Assembly (NCBI RefSeq): GCF_014205255.1
Contig: NZ_JACHNE010000001.1
Coordinates: 8,370,001 to 8,434,000, forward strand
DNA from: Streptomyces caelestis
GTDB lineage: Bacteria > Actinomycetota > Actinomycetes > Streptomycetales > Streptomycetaceae
DNA: 64,000 nt
Direction of reading: 5' to 3'
The notes below the pieces were generated by a model. That model had not been told where the DNA came from. It did not search any database and worked only from the letters and a program-made list of their open reading frames with translations. Positions 25,981 to 33,772 of this stretch are shown here, one piece after another. Position 1 is the stretch's first letter, and each line of letters opens with the position of its first letter. The translations under genes were made by a program, and so were the position numbers.

Positions 25981-27143
25981 GCCCCCAGCAGGCCGAGGAC
26001 GGCCCGCCGGTAGACGGCGTGCACCACGGGCAGGTCCGCGAGGTGCACACGTTCGTCCACGCCGTGGAGTCCCTCGTACGGCAGCCCGAAGCCGGCCGTG
26101 GCCGGAATGCCCTCGGCCGCCAGCAGATTGCCGATGTTCGACGGGCCCGCCGTCTTGGCCCGTACCCGCAGCCCCTCGCCCGCCGCGGCGCCCAGCAGCG
26201 CGGCGGCGGGCTGCTCGTCCTCGGCCAGCCGGTAGGGCGGCCAGGCCGCGACCGCCCTGACCTCGGTCGGCCTCGGAGCGGGCGACCGTTCGTCCAGCTC
26301 GCTCACCGCGGTCCGGACCAGGGCCTCGGCCGCTCGGGCGCCGAAGCCGGGTGTCGTACGGATGTCGGCGCCGACCTCGCACAGGTCCGGCACGACGGAG
26401 AACCCCTCGCCGCCGTGGCAGAAGGTCACCGTCAGCTTCGGCGGCAGTGGGAACTCCCCGCTCGCGCCGGGCAGCGGGGCCTCGTCCAGCAGCCGTACGA
26501 GATGCGCCGCACGCGACACCGCACCGACCGTCGCCCGGCGCGATCCGGAGTGCCCTGACGTCGCGTGCACGGCGATCCTGGCCCGCCACAGCCCGCGCCC
26601 GCCGACCACGACCTCCTCCAGCCCCGGGTAGCCGATCATCACCCCGGCCGGGCGGGCCGCCTCGGGGTCGGCGAGATACGCCCGGGCACCCCCGAAGCCG
26701 CCCGTGTGCTCGTCGGCGTCCAGTAGCACCGCGAGTCCGCCGCGCAGCTCACCGGCCCGGCCGTGCAGCTCGGCCGCGATGTGGCAGAACAGGGCCGCGG
26801 CGAGTTTCGAGTCGGCCGCGCCCCTGCCCCGCAGCCGGCCGTCGACGACGTCCCCGGCGTCGGGCGGGAAGGACCAGGCCGACTCGTCGCCGTACGGCGC
26901 GGTGTCCACGCAGGCGTCCAGCGCCCACCAGGGCCCGGGCCGGCCGCCCGCGATCTCCACCAGCAGCGCGACCGGGCGGCGGGCGTCGTCGTGGAGACGC
27001 CGGTGCGGCAGTCCGTGGCCGGCGAGCCAGTCCTCCAGGACGGCCAGGACGGGCTCGTGGTCGTCGACGCCGGCGCGGCTCGGGCGGCGAATGAGCTCGC
27101 CGGCGAGCTCCACCACGGAGGAGAGGTCAAGATCCCTGGTCAT
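25977..27143 (-). CDS. M20-family metallopeptidase-like protein with altered metal ligands
   Basis: A 388-residue cytoplasmic amidohydrolase of the M20/ArgE/DapE type. The layout is intact: catalytic domain, inserted dimerisation domain (ARIAVHATSGHSGSRRATVG) and C-terminal GLPYEGLHGVDERVHLADLP. Bridging Asp111 is in GRGAADSKLAAA. Two usual ligands differ: the first motif reads LDACVDTAP, with Cys78 where GHxD has His, and the DEE motif reads DADEHTGG, with His replacing the second Glu. The protein could bind metal through Cys and His or act on an unusual substrate. ATG 27143 is preferred over upstream in-frame starts because it follows GGAGGG and leaves room for the shared promoter. Confidence 0.8.
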   Translation of the reverse strand: MTRDLDLSSVVELAGELIRRPSRAGVDDHEPVLAVLEDWLAGHGLPHRRLHDDARRPVALLVEIAGGRPGPWWALDACVDTAPYGDESAWSFPPDAGDVVDGRLRGRGAADSKLAAALFCHIAAELHGRAGELRGGLAVLLDADEHTGGFGGARAYLADPEAARPAGVMIGYPGLEEVVVGGRGLWRARIAVHATSGHSGSRRATVGAVSRAAHLVRLLDEAPLPGASGEFPLPPKLTVTFCHGGEGFSVVPDLCEVGADIRTTPGFGARAAEALVRTAVSELDERSPAPRPTEVRAVAAWPPYRLAEDEQPAAALLGAAAGEGLRVRAKTAGPSNIGNLLAAEGIPATAGFGLPYEGLHGVDERVHLADLPVVHAVYRRAVLGLLGA

Positions 27144-27170
27144 GGACCTACTGTGCCCTCCATCACCTTG

Positions 27171-27184
27171 TGCAACTAGTTGCA
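27171..27184. promoter_or_regulatory. Perfect palindrome TGCAACTAGTTGCA, probable operator
   Basis: A 14-base perfect inverted repeat in a locally AT-rich patch (TGTGCAACTAGTTGCATAAA) in the 97-base gap between the divergent M20 and FadH-like genes. Position and symmetry suggest a binding site for a dimeric repressor controlling one or both genes. The PadR regulator encoded directly after the FadH-like gene is the nearest candidate; MarR-type proteins also use TTGCAA-like half sites. Confidence 0.65.
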
Positions 27185-27240
27185 TAAAAGGTCCGCAGTC
27201 CTCTACAACTACAGACACGACACCGCGCACGGAGGGCCCG

Positions 27241-29256
27241 ATGAGCCGTTACCCGCACCTGCTGACCCCCCTCGACCTGGGCTTCACGACCCTGCCCAAC
27301 CGGGTCCTCATGGGCTCCATGCACGTCGGTCTGGAGGAGGCCGAGGGCGGTTTCGCCCGCATGGCCGCCTTCTACGCCGCCCGCGCCCGCGGGGGAGTGG
27401 GCCTGATCGTCACCGGCGGTATCGCGCCCAACGACGAGGGACGCCCGTACGAGGGCGGCGCGAAGCTCACCACCGAGGCGGAGGCCGAGCAGCACCGGGT
27501 CATCACCGACGCCGTGCACCGCGAGGGCGGACGGATCGCGATGCAGATCCTGCACTTCGGCCGGTACGCCTACCACCGGGACCTGGTCGCGCCCAGCCCG
27601 CTGCAGGCGCCCATCAGCCCCTTCCCGCCCCGCGAGCTCACCGACGCCGACATCGAGCGGACGATCGACGACTACGCGCGCGCCGCCCGCCTGGCCCGGC
27701 GCGCCGGCTACGACGGCGTCGAGATCATGGGCTCCGAGGGCTACCTCATCAACGAGTTCATCGCGTCGCAGACCAACCAGCGCACCGACCGCTGGGGCGG
27801 CTCGTACGAGAACCGCACGCGCTTCCCCCTGGAGATCGTGCGCCGGGTGCGCGAGGCGGTCGGCGAGGACTTCATCGTCGTCTACCGGCTCTCCATGCTC
27901 GACCTCGTCCCGGGCGGCTCGACGCTCGACGAGGTGGTCACGCTCGCCAAGGCCGTCGAGGCTGCCGGCGCGACGATCATCAACACCGGCATCGGCTGGC
28001 ACGAGGCCCGCATCCCCACCATCGCGACCTCCGTGCCGCGCGGCGCGTACACGTGGGTCACCAAGCGGCTCATGGGCGAGGTGTCCGTCCCGCTCGTCAC
28101 CACCAACCGCATCAACACCCCCGAACTCGCCGAGGAGTTGCTCGCCGAGGGCGTGGCCGACATGGTGTCGATGGCCCGCCCGATGCTCGCCGACCCGGAC
28201 TTCGTCACCAAGGCCGCGGCCGGCCGCCCCGAGGCGATCAACACCTGCATCGGCTGCAACCAGGCCTGCCTCGACCACACCTTCAGCGGCCTGATCACCT
28301 CCTGCCTGGTCAACCCGCGCGCCTGCCACGAGACCGAGCTGGTGCTCTCCCCGACCCGGCTGCGCAAGCGCGTCGCGGTCGTCGGCGCCGGCCCGGCGGG
28401 GCTGGCGTGCGCGCTCTCGGCCGCCGAACGCGGGCACGACGTGACGCTGTTCGACGCGGCGAGCGAGATCGGCGGCCAGCTCAACGTCGCCCGCAAGGTC
28501 CCCGGCAAGCAGGAGTTCGACGAGACGCTCCGCTACTTCCGCACCCAGCTCGACTGGCACGGCGTCGACATACGGCTGAACACCCCCGTCACGGCCGGCG
28601 ACGTCGACGATTTCGACGAGGTCGTCGTCGCCACCGGCGTCACCCCGCGCACCCCCGGCATCCCCGGCGTCGACCACCCGAGCGTCCTCGGCTACCTCGA
28701 CGTCCTGCGTGACGGCGCACCCGTCGGCGACCGGGTCGCGATCCTCGGCGCGGGCGGCATCGGCTTCGACGTCGCCGAGTACCTCACGGACAGCGGCGAC
28801 AAGGCGCACGAGAACCCCCAGACGTACTTCCGCCAGTGGGGCGTCGACCTGGACTACCGCGCCCCCGGCGGCCTCGCCGCGCCCGAGCGGCCCGCCCCGC
28901 CGCGCACCGTCCACCTGCTCCAGCGCAAGACCTCCAAGGTCGGCGCCGGCCTCGGCAAGACCACCGGCTGGATCCACCGCACGGAACTCAAGCACCGCGG
29001 CGTCACCATGGTCCCGGGCGTCCGCTACGACCGGATCGACGACGCCGGACTGCACATCACGATCGACGGTGAGAGCACCGTGCTGGAGGTCGACACGATC
29101 GTGCTGTGCACCGGCCAGGAGCCGCGCCGCGGCCTGTACGACGAACTGATCGCGGCCGGGCGCAGCGCCCACCTCATCGGCGGCGCCGACGTGGCCGCGG
29201 AACTGGACGCCAAGCGCGCCATCAAGCAGGGCACCGAGCTGGCGGCCGCCCTGTAG
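27241..29256 (+). CDS. FadH-like NADPH-dependent 2,4-dienoyl-CoA reductase (old yellow enzyme plus pyridine-nucleotide domain)
   Basis: A 671-residue iron-sulfur flavoenzyme. Residues 1-350 form an FMN-binding TIM barrel (LPNRVLMGSMHVG, LHFGRYAYH, ERTIDDYARAA, GSEGYLINEF, RWGGSYENR). The 4Fe-4S cysteines are C336, C339, C343 and C355 in NTCIGCNQACLDH and TSCLVNP. Residues 370-670 carry FAD/NAD(P) folds (VAVVGAGPAGLACAL, VAILGAGGIGFDVAEYL). The set matches 2,4-dienoyl-CoA reductase, needed to degrade polyunsaturated fatty acids; trimethylamine-dehydrogenase-like enzymes share the layout. It is divergent from the M20 gene and followed by a PadR regulator. Confidence 0.9.
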   Translation: MSRYPHLLTPLDLGFTTLPNRVLMGSMHVGLEEAEGGFARMAAFYAARARGGVGLIVTGGIAPNDEGRPYEGGAKLTTEAEAEQHRVITDAVHREGGRIAMQILHFGRYAYHRDLVAPSPLQAPISPFPPRELTDADIERTIDDYARAARLARRAGYDGVEIMGSEGYLINEFIASQTNQRTDRWGGSYENRTRFPLEIVRRVREAVGEDFIVVYRLSMLDLVPGGSTLDEVVTLAKAVEAAGATIINTGIGWHEARIPTIATSVPRGAYTWVTKRLMGEVSVPLVTTNRINTPELAEELLAEGVADMVSMARPMLADPDFVTKAAAGRPEAINTCIGCNQACLDHTFSGLITSCLVNPRACHETELVLSPTRLRKRVAVVGAGPAGLACALSAAERGHDVTLFDAASEIGGQLNVARKVPGKQEFDETLRYFRTQLDWHGVDIRLNTPVTAGDVDDFDEVVVATGVTPRTPGIPGVDHPSVLGYLDVLRDGAPVGDRVAILGAGGIGFDVAEYLTDSGDKAHENPQTYFRQWGVDLDYRAPGGLAAPERPAPPRTVHLLQRKTSKVGAGLGKTTGWIHRTELKHRGVTMVPGVRYDRIDDAGLHITIDGESTVLEVDTIVLCTGQEPRRGLYDELIAAGRSAHLIGGADVAAELDAKRAIKQGTELAAAL

Positions 29257-29271
29257 TGCCATACGCGTCCC

Positions 29272-29277
29272 TAGGAT
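29272..29277 (+). promoter_or_regulatory. TAGGAT -10 box before the PadR gene
   Basis: A consensus TAGGAT ends six bases before the ATG at 29284, so transcription would start at or next to the start codon (leaderless). No recognisable -35 was found; GATGAGG could instead serve as a ribosome site. Confidence 0.4.
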
Positions 29278-29283
29278 GAGGCC

Positions 29284-29844
29284 ATGTCACTCCCGCACGC
29301 GATCCTCACCGCCCTGCTCGAGAAGCCGTCGTCCGGGCTGGAGCTGACCCGCCGGTTCGACCGGTCGATCGGGTACTTCTGGTCGGCGACGCACCAGCAG
29401 ATCTATCGCGAGCTGGGAAAGCTGGAGAACGACGGCCTGATCCGGGCCCTGCCCGCCGAACAGCCGACGCGCGGGCAGAAGAAGAGCTACGAGGTCCTTC
29501 CGGCGGGCCGCGCCGAACTGGCCCGCTGGACGGCCGCTTCCCAGGACCCCAAGCCGCACCGCGACGCGCTGCTGCTGCGGCTGAGGGCGGCGGCCGTGGT
29601 CGGCACGGCGGGCCTGGAGGCCGATCTGCGGCGCCACCTGGAGCTGCACGAGCGGCAGCTGGCGGAGTACCAGGAGATCGAAAGGCGCGACTTCCCGCCC
29701 GGCCGGGACGGCGCCGAGGACCGGCTGCGGCATCTGGTGCTCCAGGCCGGCATCGACCTGGAGACGTTCTGGACCCAGTGGCTCAGGCGCGCCCTGGCGG
29801 ACGTCGCCGAACTCCCGGACGGCGAGCAGACCCGCCCGGCCTGA
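29284..29844 (+). CDS. PadR-family transcriptional regulator
   Basis: A 186-residue regulator with the PadR winged helix at the N terminus (LPHAILTALLEKPSSGLELT, FWSATHQQIYRELGKLENDG and the YEVLPAGRAEL wing) and a C-terminal helical dimerisation domain (about 95-180, with LELHERQLAEYQEIE). It lies 27 bases after the FadH-like gene and could control the palindromic site upstream of that gene in response to a lipid or aromatic compound. Followed by a strong bidirectional terminator. Confidence 0.9.
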   Translation: MSLPHAILTALLEKPSSGLELTRRFDRSIGYFWSATHQQIYRELGKLENDGLIRALPAEQPTRGQKKSYEVLPAGRAELARWTAASQDPKPHRDALLLRLRAAAVVGTAGLEADLRRHLELHERQLAEYQEIERRDFPPGRDGAEDRLRHLVLQAGIDLETFWTQWLRRALADVAELPDGEQTRPA

Positions 29845-29856
29845 CCGGGACGTGAC

Positions 29857-29898
29857 GGCGGCCCGCCCGACCGGAGCGCTTCGGGAGGGCGGGCCGCC
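29857..29898. terminator. Bidirectional terminator between PadR and the exported protein gene
   Basis: GGCGGCCCGCCC (29857-29868) pairs perfectly with GGGCGGGCCGCC (29887-29898) around an 18-base loop. It occupies the whole 66-base gap between two convergent genes. Confidence 0.85.
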
Positions 29899-29910
29899 AT
29901 GCGTACCGGA

Positions 29911-30453
29911 TCAGAGCCGGTACGGCCTGTTGCGCCGGCGCAGGTACCAGGCCGTCGCGAGGAGGCCGGTCCCGGCCAGCGCGCCGCCCGCCACGAGCGT
30001 GACGGTTCCGTAGTCCGTCGCGCTCCCGCCGACCCCGCCCATGACACCGCGGGACGGCGAGACCGAGGGGGACGGCGACCTGGTGGGGGAGGCAGTGGGG
30101 GAGACGACGACGGACTGCGTGCCCGCTGTGGTGCCGTCCGAGCAGATGACGATGACGGTGTACGTCCCCGAGGTGACGTTCGACCAGGCAGCGGCCTGAC
30201 TGGTCGACGTTCCCGACAGGGTCACCTGACGCCCCTGGGCGAAGCTGCCCTGACTGCTGGTGAGAAGCGAGGCGGTGCCCCAGCTGCCGTTGATCTGGGT
30301 GCACGCGCTGGTCGTGACCGAAACCGTGGAACCCGTGGTCCTCACGGAGATGCCCGGATCCGCAACTGCGGGCACCGCGGCCAGGGCGATGGGCAGCGCG
30401 GCGGCGGCTGCCACGGTCAGACCGGAGCGGAGAACTGGCGATGAGTTGCGCAT
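29911..30453 (-). CDS. Exported, C-terminally anchored small protein of unknown function
   Basis: A 180-residue protein with a signal peptide (residues 1-30; LTVAAAAALPIALAAVPAVA before ADPG), a Thr/Ser/Val-rich domain of about 90 residues with two Cys (TTSACTQINGS and VIVICSDG) that could form a disulfide, a Ser/Pro linker (SPTASPTRSPSPSVSPS) and a final membrane helix (TLVAGGALAGTGLLATAWYL) ending in Arg residues. GGAGGG precedes the ATG at 30453. The topology suggests a cell-surface protein, perhaps an immunoglobulin-like fold. The family was not recognised. Confidence 0.75.
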   Translation of the reverse strand: MRNSSPVLRSGLTVAAAAALPIALAAVPAVADPGISVRTTGSTVSVTTSACTQINGSWGTASLLTSSQGSFAQGRQVTLSGTSTSQAAAWSNVTSGTYTVIVICSDGTTAGTQSVVVSPTASPTRSPSPSVSPSRGVMGGVGGSATDYGTVTLVAGGALAGTGLLATAWYLRRRNRPYRL

Positions 30454-30623
30454 ATGGACTGCCCTCCGGCGGCACGGTTGGCGGTACATCCCTAGCGCCG
30501 CCGAGGGTCGGGGAACGCCCGTGCTGCCTCGGGGTCAGCCAAAGGGCCACCGGCCCCGTCCGCACCCCGGGTGCCGCCGTGCAGGTGACGGGTTCCTTCG
30601 GGCGGACCATGCCCAGGAGCGCG

Positions 30624-31610
30624 TCAGCGCCCCGGACCCGTCGTCACCGTCCGCTCCGCCGAGAAGCCACCCCAAGTGCCGTCCGGCAGCATCGCCCGGA
30701 GCCGGACCCGGTGGCTGACACCGGCGTCCCGTCCCACGTAGAAGCTGTACGTGGCCCGGTCGCGCGGCGCGTCCCCGCCGTACACCAGAGACGTGGCGGG
30801 CCGGCCGTCCAGGTAAATCCGGTACTCGGTGAGCTCACCGTCCACGCGCGGCGGCACCCAGCTCAGGTCGACGTAGTACGCCCCGTCCACGCGGTGGCTC
30901 GTCGCCCGGAAGCCGGTGGGGGCCGTCGCACGGCCGTCGTCCGTGCCCGGCGTGGTGACAGGGACGGCGGAAGCGGCGGGGGAGACGTTCCCGGCCGCGT
31001 CCCTGGCCCGGACGGTGAACGAGTAGGCCGTGCCGGGCCGCAGCCCCGTGACCACGGCGGCCGTCTGGGACCCGCTCACGCTGTGGATCTTCGCTTCGCC
31101 CTGATGGATGTCGTACGACGCCACGCCCCGGTCGTCCGTCGAGGCGGACCAGGACAGCTGGACCGCCCGGCTGCCCACCGCCCGGCCGCGCGGCGCCGAC
31201 GGGCGGGCCGGTGCGGAGTGGTCGTCCGCGACGGCCGCGGGTGTCCTCGCCCGGACTTCCCGGCTGCGCGGTCCCAGCCGCCCCTCGGCGTCCCGCGCCC
31301 GCACGGTGAAGGCATACAGGGCGGAGGGCCGGAGCCCGGTGACGTCCACCATGTGCTTCGAGCCGGGCACTTCCCCGACCTTCGTGGTGTCGCGATACAC
31401 CTCGTAGACATCGGCCCTGGCGGTCGTGTTCCACATGACGTGCACGCTCGTCGCCGTGCCCGCGGTCGCGGTGACGCCTGTCGGCGCGCCGGGCGGAGAG
31501 CCGCCGTCCCCTTCGCCCGTGCCGGTCCAGCCGCAGGAGGCGACCGGGACGAGAGCCGCGCAGAGCGCGAGGCGGCGGAAGCAGGAGGGGAGAGAGGAAA
31601 CGCCTCGCAC
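30624..31610 (-). CDS. Lipoprotein with three fibronectin type III domains
   Basis: From GTG 31610 the 328-residue product has a lipoprotein signal with lipobox VASC (lipidated Cys26), then three FN3 domains at about 38-125 (GAPTGVTATAGTATSVHVMW), 133-215 (SAPRGRAVGSRAVQLSWSAS) and 225-325 (APTGFRATSHRVDGAYYVDL). Each of the first two ends in the typical LRPGTAYSFTVRARDAAGN-like loop. No catalytic domain is fused. FN3 arrays usually accompany secreted polysaccharide-degrading enzymes; the chitosanase gene begins 400 bases away on the other strand. A start further upstream would place basic and Pro-rich residues before the signal and is rejected. Confidence 0.82.
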   Translation of the reverse strand: MRGVSSLPSCFRRLALCAALVPVASCGWTGTGEGDGGSPPGAPTGVTATAGTATSVHVMWNTTARADVYEVYRDTTKVGEVPGSKHMVDVTGLRPSALYAFTVRARDAEGRLGPRSREVRARTPAAVADDHSAPARPSAPRGRAVGSRAVQLSWSASTDDRGVASYDIHQGEAKIHSVSGSQTAAVVTGLRPGTAYSFTVRARDAAGNVSPAASAVPVTTPGTDDGRATAPTGFRATSHRVDGAYYVDLSWVPPRVDGELTEYRIYLDGRPATSLVYGGDAPRDRATYSFYVGRDAGVSHRVRLRAMLPDGTWGGFSAERTVTTGPGR

Positions 31611-31753
31611 GACACGGCCTCCCGGGGCGGCACTCGGGAATGGTCCGGACCAATATGGCGCGGCTGGCGCGATCACATCAAGAGGGCGGGCGCAGGGAGC
31701 CCTCCGTGCGGGCATCACCTACCGCCGTTCGTGACCACCCGGGAGAGTTACGT

Positions 31754-31948
31754 ATGCTGAAGTTCCTCACGGCCGAACTCCTGGCGGACACCAGGGAGTT
31801 CGGGCCTGTCGCGCGGACCGCTGTCGTCGCAGATCCCGCGCCGGCACGGGTGGCCGGGCAGGCCTGGGTTCTTACGTGGACTCAGGCCCCCGGTCCCTGT
31901 CGGAGGTTGGTGCCGTGCACCGTCCGGCCCCTCAGCGGTGGCCGGTGA
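31754..31948 (+). CDS. Possible small open frame, doubtful
   Basis: A 65-codon frame with ATG behind GGGAGAG, reading MLKFLTAELLADTREFGPVA at the start. The first 40 codons have Streptomyces-like GC-rich third positions, the rest do not and run through a hairpin. It could be a small gene or the 5' remnant of a larger one. No family is recognised. Confidence 0.22.
   Translation: MLKFLTAELLADTREFGPVARTAVVADPAPARVAGQAWVLTWTQAPGPCRRLVPCTVRPLSGGR
31861..31888. terminator. Hairpin upstream of the chitosanase gene
   Basis: GGCCTGGGT and ACTCAGGCC form a nine-pair stem with one G-T pair around ten bases. It lies inside or just after the doubtful 65-codon frame and 120 bases before the chitosanase start, and could end the transcript arriving from upstream. 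Confidence 0.45.
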
Positions 31949-32010
31949 TCGTTTCCGGGGACAGATTGGGCTGAGTGCCCGTCAGGTTCCCCACGAGAGG
32001 CTCCTCCATC

Positions 32011-33261
32011 GTGCGTGTCCAGTCGCTCACACTGGCCGCGGCCAGCGCCGCCCTGCTCGCTCCGACGACACCGCCCGCCGCCCCGCCCCAGGTGGCGTGG
32101 CGTGGCGCCCTGCTCGCTCCGACGACGCCGCCCGCTGCCTCGCCTCGGGTGGCGGGGCGTGGCGCCCTGCTTGCTCCGACGACGCCGCCCGCTGCCTCGC
32201 CTCGGGTGGCGTGGCGCGGTGTCCTGCTCGCTCCGGCGAGACCGCCCGCTGCCTCGCCTCGGGTGGCGTGGCGTGGTGCCCTGCTCGCTCCGGCGGCACC
32301 GCCCGCTGCCTCGCCTCGGGTGGCGTGGCGCGGTGTCCTGCTCGCTCCGGCGAGACCGCCCGCTGCCTCGCCTCGGGTGGCGTGGCGTGGTGCCCTGCTC
32401 GCCCCGGCGAGACCGCCCGCTGCCTCGCCTCGGGTGGCGGGGCGTGGTGCCCTGCTTGCTCCGGCGGCACCGCCCGCTGCCTCGCCTCGGGTGGCGGGGC
32501 GTGGTGCCCTGCTCGCTCCGGCGGCACCGCCCGCTGCCTCGCCTCGGGTGGCGGGGCGTGGTGCCCTGCTCGCTCCGGCGGCACCGCCCGCTGCCTCGCC
32601 TCGGGTGGCGGGGCGTGGTGCCCTGCTCGCCCCGCCGGCACCGCCCGCCGCCCCGCCTCGGGCTACGTGGCGCGAGAACCCCGTCAGCGCCGCCGACCTG
32701 CTGGCCAAGGTGCGGGACTGTACTCCGGTCTCCCGCGGCCGTTACCGCAGCGACAACGGCACACCCGCGCACATCCCGGTCTGCGGCACCCGTGAAGCCG
32801 TCTTCTGGAAGGCCGACATGGACATCGACTGCGACGGCCGCCCCGGACCCCGCTGCAACCGCCGCACGGACCCGTATTTTTCCGACAGCACGGCCTACGC
32901 ACAGTCAGACGGCCGCCCCCTGAGCCCCGAACGCCTCCCCTTCATCGTCGTGCCCGCCCCCAGCCGTATCTGGGACTACCGGGAGCACGGCGTGGGCGGC
33001 GGGTCCGTCGCGGCCGTCGTCTTCCGCGACCGTGTGCAGTACGCGGTCGTCGGTGACACGGGCCCGCAGGACATCATCGGAGAGGCGTCCTACGCGACCG
33101 CCAAGGCTCTCGGTATCCGCGCCGACCCGCAGGGCGGCGGCACCCCGTCCGGCGTCACCTACATCGTCTTCAAGGACGCCCGTGTGTCACCCATCGAGGA
33201 CCACGCGGCGGCCGTGACGGCGGGGGAGCGGCTGGCGAGGCGATTCGTCGGCGCACGCTGA
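32011..33261 (+). CDS. GH75 chitosanase with an eleven-unit repeat after the signal peptide
   Basis: Secreted chitosan hydrolase of glycoside hydrolase family 75 by motif. From GTG 32011 (GAGAGG upstream) the product has 416 residues: signal-like VQSLTLAAASAALLAP, then eleven 19-residue repeats (residues 14-222), then a catalytic domain at 223-416. That domain shows AVFWKADMDIDCDGRPGPRC, FIVVPAPSRIWDYREHGV, VFRDRVQYAVVGDTGPQ and DIIGEASYATAKALGI; the Asp of VVGDTGP and the Glu of IGEAS are the probable catalytic acids. The repeats are copies of the end of the signal peptide (ALLAPTTPPAA), so the protein may be hard to process. An upstream in-frame start at 31975 adds 12 residues. Confidence 0.82.
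   Translation: MRVQSLTLAAASAALLAPTTPPAAPPQVAWRGALLAPTTPPAASPRVAGRGALLAPTTPPAASPRVAWRGVLLAPARPPAASPRVAWRGALLAPAAPPAASPRVAWRGVLLAPARPPAASPRVAWRGALLAPARPPAASPRVAGRGALLAPAAPPAASPRVAGRGALLAPAAPPAASPRVAGRGALLAPAAPPAASPRVAGRGALLAPPAPPAAPPRATWRENPVSAADLLAKVRDCTPVSRGRYRSDNGTPAHIPVCGTREAVFWKADMDIDCDGRPGPRCNRRTDPYFSDSTAYAQSDGRPLSPERLPFIVVPAPSRIWDYREHGVGGGSVAAVVFRDRVQYAVVGDTGPQDIIGEASYATAKALGIRADPQGGGTPSGVTYIVFKDARVSPIEDHAAAVTAGERLARRFVGAR
32050..32676. repeat. Eleven tandem 57-bp repeats, open in all six frames
   Basis: Eleven head-to-tail 57-base units (627 bases) encode, in the chitosanase frame, 19-residue copies close to ALLAPAAPPAASPRVAGRG. Units 8-10 are identical at protein level, and the outer units (1 and 11) are the most diverged, as expected from unequal crossing-over or slippage. 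Because 57 is a multiple of three and no unit contains a stop in any frame, all six frames remain open for over 600 bases. Variation between units (TTP, ARP, AAP; VAW or VAG) shows several rounds of duplication. Confidence 0.95.
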
Positions 33262-33320
33262 GCGATTGACGGAGCATCAGGAAAAGCGTCGGGGAACCTC
33301 TGCCGCCCGGTCGCCGACGG

Positions 33321-33359
33321 CCGGGCCGGGAACGCCACTGTCCGGCGCGCCCGGCCCGG
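33321..33359. terminator. Bidirectional terminator between chitosanase and dhaM
   Basis: CCGGGCCGGG (33321-33330) pairs perfectly with CCCGGCCCGG (33350-33359) around 19 bases, in the 100-base gap between convergent genes. Confidence 0.75.
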
Positions 33360-33361
33360 TC

Positions 33362-33772
33362 TCACACCTTCCGGTAGGTGTACGCCTCCGCGGCCGCCGA
33401 CTCCACCGCCGCCAGATCGGCCCCGGTGGCCGCCGTGACGACCGCGGCCACGGCTCCCTCCACGAACGGGGCGTCCACCAGCCGGGTCTGCTCGGGGAGT
33501 TCGTCGCCCTCCGCCAGCAGTGCCTTCACGGTGAGCACCGCGCTGCCCAGATCGGTCAGGACGGCGACGCCGGCACCGCGGTCGACGGACGCGGCCGCCG
33601 CGGCGATCAGTTCGGCACTCGTGCCGAGCCCGCCGCCCTCGGTGCCGCCCGCCGGGGCGACGGGCACCGCCGGGCCACCGCCCGCGAGCCCTTTCGCCAG
33701 CGCGGCGACCGACGCGGCCACCTCCGCGCTGTGCGACACCAGCACGATCCCCACGAGCCGCTCGTCACTCAC
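33362..33772 (-). CDS. dhaM: Dihydroxyacetone kinase phosphotransfer subunit DhaM (EIIA domain only)
   Basis: A 136-residue EIIA-Man-type protein that passes phosphate from HPr to the ADP bound on DhaL. The phospho-accepting residue is His14 in VGIVLVSHSAEVA. GVAVLTDLGSAVLTVKALL and VDAPFVEGAVAAVV are family segments. The HPr and EI-like domains found in E. coli DhaM are absent, as is common in Gram-positive bacteria. GTG 33772 lies within the last eight bases of dhaL. It is the last gene of a K-L-M operon. Confidence 0.92.
   Translation of the reverse strand: MSDERLVGIVLVSHSAEVAASVAALAKGLAGGGPAVPVAPAGGTEGGGLGTSAELIAAAAASVDRGAGVAVLTDLGSAVLTVKALLAEGDELPEQTRLVDAPFVEGAVAAVVTAATGADLAAVESAAAEAYTYRKV

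Noticed and set aside
32050..32676. CRISPR array
   Set aside because: The units are contiguous 57-bp coding repeats with no unique spacers, no dyad symmetry and no cas genes.
31882..32923. Five further long open frames across the 57-bp repeat array, on both strands
   Set aside because: They exist only because the repeat has no stops in any frame and its length is a multiple of three; they lack ribosome sites and recognised domains, and only the frame joined to the GH75 domain is supported.
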